Shown here: positions 12,401 through 27,400 of the stretch, one piece after another
Numbering within the stretch: position 1 is the stretch's first letter
Layout of the letters: every line of letters begins with the position of its first letter
Assembly: GCF_001949145.1 (NCBI RefSeq)
Contig: NW_019091388.1
Span: 1,290,335-1,354,334 of the forward strand
DNA: 64,000 bases
From: Acanthaster planci
Taxonomy: Eukaryota > Echinodermata > Asteroidea > Valvatida > Acanthasteridae
Reading direction: 5' to 3'
The notes under the pieces: model-generated
The model's database searches: none
Seen by the model: the letters and a program-made list of their open reading frames with translations, nothing else
Told to the model about the DNA's origin: nothing
Translations under genes and position numbers: made by a program

Positions 12401-15400
12401 AGAAAAACATCTCTCACTGAGGTAGCTGAAATGTGTTTTATGGTCTTCATTATTATCACCTAGTGCATGGATTTTGCATTCAGCAAGAGCTAGATTTTGT
12501 TCCAGGCACCGTAGATACACCTTAATTTGTGATTGGTTCCATTGCCCTCTGGAAGCTTTCAAGGCTCACCAAAATGTGAAAAAACATGATTACTTTGTGG
12601 ACTTTGGCTATTTATAATGAACAAATAGTGGCTGACATAAGGCCTTTTCACTCTACAACCTCTGCTGGGTTGAACTCAAGCCTGGGTGAAATCATGACCA
12701 CCCTGGGTTGAAAATTGGATTTTTCAACCATGCGTTCAATCCGGCATTGTTTCACACTTGTTTGGTGAAGACTGTGCATATCGGGGCAATGCGCAGATGA
12801 GCACGAATGATTTTGTAGCGGTCTGGTCCTTCAGCAGTTGTCAGGAGTGTGGAGATCCGTCCGCTAATTAAGAAGGATAGGAGGCGCAAAACTAGACAAA
12901 AACTGGACTCAAGGCAACTGTGGCTTGATTTCCTTCACTTTTTTCCCAGATGTCAATCAGTAATGAAATTGTGTAACCAAAAGGGGAAAAAACTTAAGAA
13001 AGACAGAGGACATGCTATTGAGTGATGGCTTACACGTACATCGTAATAAATGTTACATTCGGTATGTCCATGATAAATTCACTCTAAGAAACGTCTCTAT
13101 ATAATCATAAGTTCTCTTTCCCTGACGTCTGAAAGTTTGCCCAAATAGGTATGAACACTAAAGCTAACGGAAAAGAGCCCAAGTTATCCCAAAAGGGGCC
13201 ACCTTGCTGTGACTGCCAGCCCTCCAATTTGGAGGTCTCAAGCTTGGGAAATGTCACTCAGAAAAGCCCAGAAACTTCAGTCAATCTTGAGGTTGATGCA
13301 GGGCTGGCACGGGGTTGAAAATTCCAAGTGTGAATCATCACCAGTTTTTGACCCTGCATCATCCTGAGATTTGTCTGGTGTGAAACGGGCCCATTGGATA
13401 TCTAGTGTACCCTAATCCCTTTGAGTAACACAGCAATAGGGTTTCCGGGGGTGGTGGGGGGGGGAGAAGAGGGGAGCAAGAGTACCCAGGGGGGCAGCCC
13501 TCCCCCCAGCGAGGCCACTGGAAGTGGAAGACTGAGGTACATAAGATCTTTATTGCCATTCATCTCTTGTCCATGTGGTGCTTAATACAAGAAAGAAGTG
13601 TTTTTTCCATGGGACGATACATGGTATGTGCGGGGCATTTCTACTTCCAATCATATACCCGGGCTGAGTTTGCTTCTTCCTCATCTCTTGTAAACAGTGG
13701 CTGGGTGCACCGCACACTGCAACAGATTGGCATTGAAATCAAGACTTGTAGTGATGGGCTAATTTAGCATCCAAAAATCATAAGCCATTATTGCTATTGA
13801 ACCCTGCTCATGCACAGGAGCTACATGTATATTAAGTAAGCCTTTCATCTATAGTGTGCTGTGACTTGCCCAAAAGACACACGCTCATCAAGTTTAGAAC
13901 CTACATTGGTGTATAGACGAATCCAGTGTTTTACTGGACAGCCTTGATGGACCCTTTTAATGGTAACAAACATTATGTTGGGTTTTATACAGAGTGATTG
14001 TCATGGAAGAGTGTACAGTTATTATCATAGTGCTCACGGCCATTGGTGGGGGCCACTGATAATGACCAGTGAATAATGGTGTCTCTTCAGATTGACTTGT
14101 AGGCCATAGTGGGACATAGGAACCTTTCCTTTGTTTAATCTTTGCCTAACAATGGAGAATCGAGGCCATCCATCAGGATTCTAAGCTGAATTTTTTTGCT
14201 CACTGTCACCCAGGTGATGATGTCATTGATGAGAGTGATGACCAAGATGATGACATCAGTAGCAGTGACGAGCAGAAAGACAATGAGCAGGTGTGTTTAT
14301 AGAATGAATTCATTTGGGGCAGTTTACTCATTCGTACAGGTTGAGAGCTCGTTGTGTGATTCAGATGGCTGAGCAGGGGTGTAAATCCTGCAGGGGGATG
14401 GGGATATATCCCCCCACTTTTGTACCGTGGGGGGGATGGGCTGTTGCATCATCCCTTCCACTTTTTTGTTGTGAGAAAAAATTGGGGATGGTGAGGTATG
14501 TTTAAAACTTCCAATAACCAAACTTTTGTACTGAAAAAGGGAGAAAAGTACAAAAGTTTTCAATGCCACATTTTGATGTAGGGTGAAAGGGTGTACATGT
14601 AAGTATACATAAAATGCACACAGCGCCCTCTTATGTTGTGGAGTCCTGCAGTTCTCTCCCCACCACTTGTTTTTAAAGTTTTCACATTCAATAAGTTACT
14701 TTGATTGAAATCACCCCCCTAGTCCCCGGTACAGATTTACGTCACTTGTGGCTGATAAAAATGTACAACTGGTTTTGAAACACTTTGCCGGTTTCATGTG
14801 AAATTTTGACTGCTATTTTGTGGACTTTAAAGGTAAGTTACACTATTGAAAAAAATCACGAAAATGGGACTGCCAAATATCCTTGAAGATCTTACTTGAA
14901 AGAAACTACTTAACAGCCTCAGTCAATCTATAAAATACAAGTATTTCCAGCCAGAATGCTATCATTTTCGAGAAAACAGAAGTTTTGTTTTCTTTTTGTA
15001 AGAATGGTTGGCCGACCACAATGTAAGAATTTATTTTATTTAATTACTAAATTCTTTAACGGATGCGGAGTTCTGTGTGTGGTGTGTGTACAGAAGGAGT
15101 CATTATAAACAGGTAATGCTAAATACGGCAAAAACTTGATGGTGGAAATTCACAAAATGCATTGAAACCTGAAACAAGAGGAAAATATGTGCAAGGTATA
15201 AAATAAAGTGAAAGAAAAAAATGGATCAGTTTGAAGTTTAATTTCAACTCTGGAAAGGGAAAACGCAAAAATGTTGCGATCTCACTATCACCTCCGAAGC
15301 ATAATGGTATGCTCCAAACTGTAACATGGCGGCCGTTTTCACACTTAGCGCATAGCAAGGTGATTTTTGTCAACAAAAACCATGATTTCCAGACATTAAA

Positions 15401-18400
15401 CCTTCCATGTTTCCAGATGTAATTTCCTCTGTGGCCATAATTATTAGTTAGTAAACTGAGAATGGATTTTAGACTGACATGTAAACTGACACAAACGTGT
15501 GGTCAATAAGCAGCATCGTGCACACACATGCAGAGCGTGAAATTAGATCAAAAAAGTGCTCGGTCCCGGACAAAATGTCATAACACAATCAATTTTGTCC
15601 GTGCCATTACCAGCTTCTGATCTGCCATATTATCTAAAAGGTAGACTTGTAACGTGCAGTGTCAGGGGTCGAAATTATCCTTTTTCTTCCTGGCAGCCAG
15701 CAGGACCAAAACTTTATTTCCACTGGTCCTGCTAAATGTTTGGTGGTCCTACCAGAACTGCACACGCAGCCGCATCTAGCAGTCTTTGTTAGGGCGATTT
15801 TTTTTTTAGTTTGCCTGATCGGACAGGCCATGTCATAAATTTGCTGGCTTGAATTGGATCAAGGCTTGCTCAAGATTTCTCGGAATCCACGATTATTATG
15901 GTTATTTAAATTAGGCTAACTGCATACATGCAGTCTTTTATTAGGCCAAAAAAAATAGTTGTGCTATGCATGCCTCTCAAAAATTGGCTCGGTAGGTCGG
16001 AACATTTTTTTTGGTTTTGGGGGCAATTTTGTGCTGATTGAATGGCATCAGTGGGGATGACAGCCCCCACAAGTATCTTGAAAAGTGATGAACACCTGTC
16101 TTAATCTACCGGTATGTAAAAATTTTTACATATGGCAATTCACAAGAAAATTATGAATTCACACAGTGCTACTCTGGCAATCACGACGGCAAACTGGCCA
16201 ACAATGTCCGTGCATCCCGTGGTAAGCATGCGTGATGCATCCAGACCAGCAGGTGATAAACCTTGAGCCAGAGCCATGAGCAGAACAACCTCAAATTAAA
16301 CTCATGAACACAGAAAATACATACATAAATAAGAGACCAAGTTCTGTGAATTAACTTGCAGAAACCCTCTTGCAACATCGATGTCTTTCCGGCCTGCGCC
16401 GTGTACGGCTGATGAAGAGTGTTTATGTGTGTACAGTACATTCAGTACATGTACAGTACAGACTGGTTCTGGTTGCTACATTTCCATCACGTAGTCTTTT
16501 GCATGGGTGCGGTGCGGCAGGAACCAGAGCAGCTTCCTTTAAGGCACTGAGCTTCGCGCATGTGTTTTCACCACTGTGACAGCGAAACGTGAATGTTGAC
16601 GGCATGACCTACATGTACGTTTTACAATGTTCAAAGAATTTTGGGACGATTTCATATCTGTGCAAGTAAAGTATACGCACGTGTTCATACATGCGTGGCA
16701 CTGGGTGACATGGGCCAGTGATGAGTGATCAGCTATGATGAATGCCTTGGGTGTTAATTCTAACACAAAACTTATAATAAATCAGATGCCATAATCCCAC
16801 ATATTGTGTTGATATTTTAAGAGCTGTTATTGATATGTTGGTCAGAAAATTTGTCCGAGCATCTTTGATTTTGTTCTGACAAACACATTAAGTGCTCGGA
16901 AAATGTCCGATGTCTGACTGTAACTTCATGCTCTGCACATGTATAGCATTTTTATTCGTGAAATGTCATGGACACGAGTCTTCTGTAGTTTACTGCTCGA
17001 TGGAGTGTTTCTTCCAAGAATCCACCGTGCTACATTGTCCAAGAGGCATATTACTTCAAGGTAAATTCCTTGATTGCTCTTTGCCATGGATAGATGCTCT
17101 GTTTAAAGGGCAAGAGCACCTGCCATAGATAAATGCTCTGTTTAGAGGGCAAGAGCACCTGCCATGGATAGATGCTCTGTTTAGAGGGCAAGAGCACCTG
17201 TCATGCCTGTTCATCTGCAGACGGACCCTGCGAGAACATTGTTTGCTCACTCAGAACACCCTGTGGTGCATGGATTCTGTGCAGGATAAATTAGAAGATT
17301 TCAATCTGACCATTGAAAAGGCCACTGCATTTTTCTATTTCTTCTCAAAGCAGTTCACTCAAACACAAAATAAGTCAGTGTAATAAAACCTGCAGTAAAT
17401 AATATCACCCATAAATCAGCCAATCTTGTAGAATCATGGCAAGAAACCAAAGGCGTAACCTACCTTTAAACCCTATTACATGACAGTCATTGGGCTAATT
17501 ATCTTATGTAGGCATGTTGAATACAACCAACAAGTCAGTGTACTCACAGTCAGAATTTTACTTTACACTGGTACTGCTGCATCCTATGCCTCATCAGTAC
17601 CCATCATGCCACTTTCTGCGTAAGAAACTTTCTCTGTTGCACTCGGCAGACACATGCCATGGATATTGCCAGAGGGGCGTTTCACAAAACATGCGGTTAA
17701 AAATTGAATTTTAAAAAATCGTGAAGAACCGTTAATTTGACTTTTCAAGAAAAAGAGTATTTGTGAATTGGGATAACAGGTTGAATGGAGCAATTTCACA
17801 CAAGTTCATTTAAACTAGCTGGCCACTTTGTCCGTTTTACCAACCCCATAAAACTCTATCACATTTCAACATATTGTTTGAGTTGTCTTATCAGTGATGT
17901 CCGTAGTAATGTAACAGTATACATGTATTGTCACCTCTTAGTGTGTAAGGCATCTGTTACTTGTACCTAGCGCCCTCTTGTACTGAACAATATGCTTCTG
18001 TACATGGACGCAGTGGTACCAGAATAGTTGATTTTATATTCTTTAGTGTTCTAGTCAGTATATTTATCTTTGCTCAATTAGCAATCTGAGCAGATGTGAG
18101 GACATGATGGTACGGTAGAAGAAATGACAGTGAGTGACAAAACTGTGCCCTGTTCTTGTTCCCATTATCTTCAGAATTGGGGGAAAAGTTGCCTTTGTTT
18201 TATATTCTCACTTAAAGACTGGTCTATGCTTGGCAGGAAAGCAGACAGAAATGTGAAATTGTGACATCAAATATTCATGTTGAACGCATTTCAGTTCAAG
18301 TGAATTTCTAGGGAAATGTTTCATACCACTCAAATTGAAGTATGAACAGGCCTAAAACCTGATGAACTCCCACCAATGCCTAGATTTTTCCCCTCCAAGT

Positions 18401-21400
18401 TTTCATTTGGGAAATGAAATTTTTCCCCAGTACTTTTCAGTTGACAATTCCTTTTTGAAAATCGTGGAATTTGTTGTGTTGGTAACATTTAATTGAATAA
18501 TTAATCTGCAACTTTCTGCATAAATTCCCATTTACAAAACCCTTCCTTGCATAATTGTAACCTTGGATATATATTGCATTAAATGCCGGATCATGTAGTG
18601 TAATAGTCCCTGCTTGTCTAGAATGTATAAAGCAGGCAAATTGTCATTTTTAAAAGGCATCTCCACCCCAAGGACAGCCATTGACTGGGAGTAATTGGTT
18701 GGAATAGTCCCAGAGACCCTGGGCATGTATTTATGAGGTTAACATAAAGACCAAACGAGGGGGATAAGAAGAAAGAAAAACAATTTCACCCCAAAGTATA
18801 GAAAGGCTTAAGAGTGTGAAATGTCCTCAAAATTTCCCAGGGATAAAGAGAAATGCCCAGTCTAAATGTTTCAGGTGTGGTATGGTTTAGCAAAGGACCT
18901 ATTATTGGAGATTATCTGAACGATGCGTAATTTGAAAAGAGTTTTGTGGGGCAGCAGTTTCATCTGCAACCCTCCTTAGAAAACTTTCTTGTTTGTCTGT
19001 TTGTTTCCTGCTTTTGTCTGCTGATCGCCTTAGCTATACCTTAGACTGCTTATTGGGCTGATGACCCAAACTTGTTACATAATCAAGTGATTATAGAGGA
19101 GAAATATTGTCTGGGAAATGGTCCCGACAGACAATTTGGAAATGATCCAAACCTGCTTTAGCCTCTTGTGGGTTGAGAGTTGAGACCAAACTATTTTTAA
19201 AACTGTCTAGACAGAAGTGGGCCAGCCTCCTGTTGTAAATATTTGGCACTGACAGATATTGTGGAGAAAATGATTGCATCCATAAAAACAAACCTGGAAT
19301 GGAGTCATTGTTGAACAACTAGCCTCTGTTCCAGCAAGAGTTTGTGTTCATCTCAATTTTGGAAGCAAATTTGTTTTCTCAATTTTTCTTTGGGGGGGTG
19401 GGGGAGATAGGAGGGGAGGGTCAATTCAGTGCACTTGCAGTGCAATATCGTGCACTGTAAGTTTATGCTAATATTTGACAAATTTCATTGTAACTTGCAC
19501 AAAAGGGCATAATCATCTCAGATAACATTGCACTGTTTCTCATATCAATTCTGCTTGTGGTTCATGAGTGTCTTTTTTCTTTGGAATTAATTTTTTGAAA
19601 ACATATTAGACTTGCTCAGGGTGAAATCAAAATTACAAGGAAAATAAGACCCATCATATACTTTCCAAAGGGTACGTGTACTTGAACGGTTCTGAAATCT
19701 GCAAACTTGTAAATGAGGGGCTTGGGGTTTGAATCTTGCCTGGGCATGCTTAAGGAAATCAATACCAAATCATTTATTAAGTCAAGGATGATGAATACCC
19801 AGGGCATTATTTTGCCCAAGTGTAAAACTTTGTTGTCTGCGAGAGTGTTTATCTTCCCGCTTTCTACAAGGTGTATTGGCTTACATGTAGATCTCTCCTC
19901 TTTGAAAAAAGATATTAATGCTAAAGGAATACTGGTCGCTCCTGTAACAGTAGGTAAACTAGGTTAGGGTGCAGTGATGTAATACAGAAAAAGAGAGAAT
20001 TTTTTTTATTATAAAGCACCCGTGTGGGCGTTAAGTCCCTTTGGGTCCTTGATCTACTGTATATCAAAAGGGGAAAGCTTTTAACAGGAGCCAGAAAGTT
20101 AGAAAAAAAGGCAAAGCTTAAAGTGTTTAGTTTGGTAAAGGCGTGAACCCCACGAGAAGATGGCCCATTTCAGCAAACTCCTCCAAGCAGCTATAATTGC
20201 AGCTTGGAAATGACACTCAGTTTTTCAAATCAGTTGAAAATAAATGGTACCGTGTAACACTTTCTATCTCACAAAGTGTTCAATGTTAACGTATTTGTTT
20301 TGTTTTCTTCTCCCCAGAAGTTTGTATGAACTCTCATATCCCCTCTGCATGCAAATTTTATTAATAAGAAACAGAGAAACTTGAAACAGACGTGCAAGAC
20401 AACAGGCTTAGAAAAATGAATGCACTAATGAGAAACTGGACTGTACCATTTTATCAGCGTATCATACAACGTCCATAGTTTCCTCAGTTACCGCAGTTGC
20501 CCCGTAGTGAAGAAACACTCATCAACAGATGCAAATCAGTATTCCCAATGTCATTTGCCTTTTTGCCAAGTGGCAAATATTTTCAAAATTTGGCTTTAAT
20601 CCTGAGTAGTTGGTTGGAAGAAAAATTATATTTAGCAGTCCCAAAAAAAAAAAAAAAGGAAATGGCCCTAACGATAGCCTTTACAGGAAACTTGGGGTAG
20701 TGTTCAAAATTCAATTCTGCAAATAATAAACTCTCTTACTCTAAACCATCCCTTAATTATGGTCAGTCTCATCCTTTATAAGGGATAAACTCTCTGTGAG
20801 GTGGTTATACTCGAGGAGGTTGGGGAGGGGGGTAAGGGGATACTATGTGCCTCTGAAAAAAAAAAGGGAAAGGGAATGAAAGTCACCAATTTTCTTCGAA
20901 TGAAATACCTCAGAATCGACCCTTTCCACTGTTAATGGTTTGTCAGTTTGCTGCTAATGACTGTTTTGTGCCCTCTTCCCCCAGGAAAAGTCCTTGTTTT
21001 CTTCCTGGAAAAAATCCTACTGACGCCCCATGGTTATATCCTGTATTAAGCAGATGCTTGCCAGATCATCTTTCCCTAATAATAAAGGTTTATATGATAC
21101 TTTTGGGAGATATTCAACTCCAGAGAAGACCGCCCATACAACTAGAGCACTTTCAAATGAGAAAACTCCAACTGGAGAGCTCTGTTTTGGAAACTGTCGC
21201 TGCACGTCCATTTCACCCCTAGATGGGGCTTCAGCAGTGTTGTATTTGAGTCCGTCACAAGTCCCTGCAAGTCCATCACAAGTCATTCAGTCTTAAACCA
21301 ATTCACTTGCTATTCGAATGAGCTGTGACAAAAGCATTCTTTTGTCATTGTTCACCGTGTTACTTATGACCGGCCTTGTGAGGGGACTTGTGACTAGCCT

Positions 21401-24400
21401 TGTGAAGGGGCTGATGATGGACTCGAATACTTTCAAGATTGGCTTCCAACCCATTTATTCTACGACCCTTTAATTGAACTGCACAGAAAAATATCCACTC
21501 AGAACTACAAAATGCAGAGATAAGGCCTTGCAGAATGTGGTGCTGCTGCTATCTGAAGGCAGGTTTTAGCAAAATAACCGACCCACATCTCTTAAGGCTT
21601 CACCCCAGACATGTGGCAGACATTTGGGGTATAAATCACTGGAGTTTAACAGACCCCTTGAAACTACTCCTAAAATTTCCCCTGCTGTCATTTAATGGCC
21701 TTCGCTGCCCCTGTTTTTGATTCAGTCACTATTTAAGCTGTGACATTTTGGCTGGGGGGTAGATTGAAAATAGGATAATCACTCACAGGCTTCCAAATAA
21801 AAATTGAAAGGGTAATATCCTTGAGGGGCTCTTTTCATCTGGAATTCTTTTTTTTTTTTCTGGAGGGCACTCTCTAAAACTGTAACTGCTTCATACTGTC
21901 TCCCCTTTACTGATGTTGGTGAATGTGGGTCGTTTGGCGGCTGCCTGAGGCGCCCTTGTATGCCATGGGCTCAACCATGTTTAAATGTATTCATTGTTCC
22001 GAGCTTAATGTCTTCATTGTACAGCACATTTGAACATATCTATAAAATTTGCACTTATAAATAAATAAATTATTAAATTATTATTTTTCACGCAAGATGT
22101 CATTTTGCAAATGCCTGGTTTGCCACTTTTAACTGCACCTTTGTTTTTTATACCCTCTGAAGTACAATGGTCCAGCCTTGTTGTTAAGTTTCAGGAAAGA
22201 AAGTTCGGGAACTGTTTTTGATCTGACTTTTTGCTAACTCCTGCTGCTAATCAGCTTGGACTAAGGAGCTTTCAAGAAGTAGATTTTCTTGGCTTTTTTG
22301 TAGTCTCACGTCAAAGCAATGTAATGTTCGGCCAGGATGGCTTGGAATAAAGTTTGCACTCTACTGTTTAGGGGAGGATACATGAATATTAATCGTATAT
22401 TTAATGAACTGAAGTTTCGGCTGTTGTCTTTCCAGCTTACATTACCTGTGTCTTGCTTTGATTTAGCATATCAGATGGAAATGCTCTTTGTAAAGTAGAA
22501 CATCAAGTGCAAACTTTGGGTTAAGTTATCCGTTTTCTGGGAGAACTAATGTATCTTTCTAAAGGAGATTCTTCCATTTTATTTTTGGCCAAATGAGCCG
22601 TAATGAACACATTTCTTTTGCCTTTGTTCACCCCTGTTACTTGTCTATGGACCCATGAGTTTAGTAACAAGTAAATGACTTGTGTAAGACATGATTGCAA
22701 AACTGCCCTGACATATGCATGTCTGCATTTCAGGATCATCATTTTTCCATAATGTGGTTTGTTTTGCCAAATTATGCTTTTGTATTGCTTAGTATTAACT
22801 TGGCTTAAGTTGGAGGATCTTTCCGTGATGCTAGAATTTGGAAAATCCCTTGACATTCTCTTGACATTTCATGGGCTCATGTCCCTTCTTGTTTTATTCA
22901 TGTAGGAGCAAGAATCCACAGAGTCAACGGCCAAGCTTTCTGAAATTCAGAAACGATCACCAGAAGACCTAGCAGTGTATGAGCACTTCTTTAGAGAACT
23001 CACAGATTATGAAGAGGTACTGTCAAAAACATTACAAAAATGTTTTGGATTGATGAGGTTTTGAGAGTATCACAAAAGGTGGACTATTTTGGGGGCAATG
23101 TTTATTCCCATTCTCACAAGCTGAGAATAACGTGTGGCGACTCTGTTTCCTTCTAGGAACGCACATAACAAAATGCATATCCTTGTGGAGAACAGGGGCC
23201 ATGCTTTCTTCTTGTGTACTTCTAAAACAAGCAGGTGTGAAATACTGTTTTCAAAATGCTCCCGTTTGAACTAGCGTCACTTTCCTGGGTTGAAATTTCA
23301 AAAGAATGTGCCTTAAATAAAGTTCTTTAATTTGCTACTGATAATGTCACATTGAAAAATCCTCCTTTTTTGGATTAATTCCTGATTATCTATTCCAGGA
23401 AATCCTTGTGGAGGTCTTTACATCTTTAGAAGTGCTTTGTAGAGACCTTTTCAACCTTTTGTCCTGGCTTGTCCACAAGACACCATATTTGAGCACACTG
23501 AGTGGCAACTGTGTGCATACATGAGAGCATATTGTCAAAGGGCCCGTGTCTGTTGGCAATATTACAACATATTAGGGAGCAGTTTGGTAACCCAATTATT
23601 TGTCAGCAGGTCAAGACAATTCGCAAGCCATTCCCTCCCCCCCCCCGAATCAAGTCAAGTCGTGACTAGACTTTCCCAACTCTAGTCCTTTAAATTCCCA
23701 CGTTTTTTCTTAAGCCTCTCTGACATAATAGTTGACATGACACTTGTTCACTTTTCTGCCGTCCTTTATTGATACGATGACCCGTGATGTTTCACAAAAA
23801 TGGTGTGACCTGTCTGCCTCATTTTTTCATTGTAATGTGCTAATATTTCCAATACTAAAAAGGTCAGTATCATAAAAACAGACAGGACTGCTTTTGCGCA
23901 TAGAGAGTCATAGATACATTTTTCTTGTAACTTTTTCAACACAAGTTGGCGATGTCAACAAGTCAACTTTGTTCAACTCAGGTCCCAAGTCATCTTCTCC
24001 CTAGTCAAGTCCAATCAAATTACAAAGGATTTTTTTCTACTGCTAAGTCTCAAGTCAAAAAGTTCTGATTTGAGTCTGACTCAAGTCCTTGTCAGATATC
24101 CAAGTCAACAGTATATTTTTAATATCTATGAAACAAGAGTTTTGCCTTACATTATTATCGTGACCAGAACCAAAGGTCATGGTTGCATATTGTCCAAATG
24201 CTTTGAACCAACAACTGAAAACAGTTATTGGTTCATTTCATCTACTGGAACTTGGCCCAGCATTCCCGTCGGGAGTTTCTTCACGGAGTAGAAACATTCC
24301 GAGTTTGGACAGATTGCAAGCAAATTATTGCTTGATGTCTTCAAGTTGAAACCACGATGTGTAATGTGATATCTAAAAAGTGTCTCTCTTTGAAACCCCA

Positions 24401-27400
24401 AACCAGTTTTTACAGGAAGAGAGTGACTCAGACCTGGAGACAGGAGATTGTCAGCCCATCGTCATCCCAACTGCTGGAACTTCCTCTTCCACATCTAATA
24501 CCCAACCTCACCGGACACATTCCACCTCCCTCCTCGCAAGCCGTCCCCAACGTGACAAGCAACTGCGGGAGAACCGCCTGAGCTTGCCCAACCTGTCACG
24601 CATGGGTAGCCTGGTCAACAGCAGCTCCGGCCAGCCTGCTGACGAGGCCCAGCCAATCCAGACCCTCGCCATCAATGTCAGTGGGATGAGACTCGATCCG
24701 TCTATCCTTGACAGTCAACCGGATCCCAAGCACCTCAGGACCACGGGTAAATCGGTTGCTGCAGACAGCAGCAGCAACGGCATTGACATGACGATTAAAG
24801 GTGGACGGGCCTCGTTTACAGTTGGCAACCCCAATCGCTCTCCCAAGCAGGCCGCCTCATCCTCCAACAGGCACAACCTACGCTCCCCGCCGAAGCTACG
24901 CAAACTCTCCAGGTCCTTGTCAAGCCTGAAGAATTCAACCTCTGACCAGGCCTCCCGTCCTGGCTCCAAGCAGAGCAGCAAGTGGAAGTTGGACCCAGAA
25001 CTGGAGGAAACCCAGCAGGATTCTCTCAGAGCGTCTATGACCATATCTCGCATGACGCTCCGATCGCCAGAACCGCAGCTGCAGCACAGCGTCTCGCCGG
25101 AATCCGATTCAGTCAGTCTGGACGACTACAGCTCAGAACTGTATGCGGATCTGATGTGCAAAACAAAGCGGGTGTTGCCATTCAGGAGAATTGCTCAGCC
25201 GGAGTTGCGCGGCCATAAAAGCCCAGACACTCCAGAAATGTTCCATGAGAAATCTCCAAGTGTACAGAGGTGAGTCGGCAAAGCGTAAAACAAGTGATAC
25301 AGCTTGGTCAGGAACCTTGTAAATGACCTTGGAATTTACACTGGGATTGAATGAGGTCCTGTGTTAAAATGGAGTCATGTTTCATTCCACTGAACATCAG
25401 AGTCCCTGTGCTCTGTCTTTGTGCACTTCTTTGAATGGGAATTTGGTAACTCGTACCAATATCAAAATTTTGCGCCACAATCACACAATATCTGTAGCCT
25501 GATAAATTCAAAGCAAAAAAAATTTCTTAGATTCAAAAGTCAGATTACCAGATGATAGTTGAGAATAACAGTCTTCAGTGCGCCAAATTGAATAATTTTT
25601 TTCACACATTCTAAGGGGTTAAGATTAATTTAGATTTCCGAAGGTTAAATGATCTTCAAAAATACCCTAACTGTAGTTTTTTTTCTTATTTACCACTAGA
25701 GGGCGTTATTAATTGAGAAAACTCTCTTTTCATTTAAAAAACGTTTACATGTGAAGATTAATTACACACTGTAAACTGCCTTTTGCGAAGGTCATCATTC
25801 CTGTGTTGTGTTCCACAGAGCCATGATATTTGAGGACATTGACCGAGTTATCAATCCTGTTAAAGTGCTGGACAGGGTGGTCTTTGACTTGGACACTGAG
25901 ATCAGGACCAGGGTCTCAGGGCCAGGGGCGACAAGTAGCACGGAGTTGACATCATCAGGGCACATCAGGTATGCAGATTCAGGAACTAATTGGGCATGGT
26001 GTGGTCAGTGTCACTTGGTGTTGACAGTCTGAAGGTTATGGCCAGTGGTTGGGGTGTGCATGTGACTGAACAGGGAGTCTGGAATCTACTCCATCATGTC
26101 CACTATTCAGCCTTGAGGTCAGGTCATACTGGGTGCTAGAGTAGATGAGAACAGGAATTAGTGATATATCCTTGCTGATAGTTGCACTTGGAAGTAAATG
26201 CACTAAGTTGAGCACATTTTCAGTTCTTTATGGCAGCATTATGATGTCAAATTTGCATAGGTTTCATGTTGAGTGTCAACCATCCTATCAGTTGTCAGTC
26301 AATCATTTTGTCAATTTTGTCAGTCTCAAAACACTTCTGTTCATCCAAGATGCTTGCTCTTCTCATGTCCTTGGGAGTTCCCTTTGACACTTGTTTAGAC
26401 ATGAGGTTAGCCAGCAACTTTCAGAAAGTCTCACTGAAACCATTCAAAACCTTTATTCAACTTTTAAAATTTTAAGTTTCAGATTGTAACGTGCGTGGGA
26501 AAATGAATACAAACTAACTTATGTTAAAAAAAGCACACGGCAACAAGACAGACTTCGGGGGTGCTTCCCAAATTTAGTATTGAAATCATACAAAGCAAAT
26601 GAGTATTTATGAAGATATCCAAAGGCAAATTAACAAATATAGATAAATTACAATATTGGGTAACACTTATAAGTAATAAGACCAGTGCAGATGAGGGGTT
26701 GGAGGAGAGAGTATGGCTAAGGCGAAGAAACCCAAATGTAAAAGTGGCTACAAAAGTAAAGAATCCGAAAGAATGACCAACGCCCCAATGCGCGCAGCAG
26801 TCTTATATACCTGCAGAGTGCACCCAACCAAAAAGGTATCAAAAGAATTGAAAAGTGTGGGCGGTATGCCCACAGGTGGAGCTCACGTATTAACTGTTAC
26901 AAGATAATGTCTGTTATCCGATAGAAGTACAAGCTGTCATCCCTCATTGTTCTGTCACTTGTCTTTTCACAGATCCTCAGATGCTCTCGCTGAGTTGCCT
27001 TTAACCTTTGACTCCCAGTTTGAATGCGGGAACCTTAGGAAGGCCATTCAGGTCCGACAGTATGAGTACGACCTGATCCTCAACTCGGATGTCAACAGCA
27101 ACCACCACCACCAGTGGTTCTACTTTGAGGTGTCCAGCATGAGGTCTGATGTGCAGTACCGGTTCAACATTATCAACTGCGAGAAGACTAACAGCCAGTT
27201 TAATTATGGTCAGTCTTGTTATTTTTTTAATAGGTCTTGTTTACAAGGCGGCCATTTTGGATTGTATTCCCCGACTCCACTTTATTTGTTGAAATGCTGA
27301 AATTGGACGGAGTCTGACAATTTTGCCAAAATTACAGGTATAGCTGCACTTTGAAAAATATTTTTGTCTTGGACGATAGGGGTTACTTGACTTTTTATCC

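Larger units (their letters stand above)
14291..22905 (+). other. AGTPBP1 intron 10 (8.6 kb)
   Basis: The longest intron of the gene. It contains a 39-bp tandem repeat (17083-17199) and a palindromic MITE (21242-21430). Short frames in it match nothing I recognise, and the flanking exons are consecutive in vertebrate CCP1, so no missing exon is implied. Confidence 0.8.

Noticed and set aside
12640-13394. Possible 750-bp DNA transposon in AGTPBP1 intron 9
   Set aside because: The ends look loosely inverted, but inner similarity is too weak to support an element without alignment.
17056-17250. Minus-strand cysteine-containing 13-residue repeat peptide
   Set aside because: Explained by the 39-bp minisatellite in an intron; no splice sites or homology.
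24715-25053. 112-residue frame on the minus strand
   Set aside because: Antisense shadow of AGTPBP1 exon 12, with no homology.
26713-26907. 64-residue basic frame starting [10 protein letters not shown] in AGTPBP1 intron 13
   Set aside because: Lysine-rich but short, with no family resemblance; the surrounding sequence is AT-rich intron.
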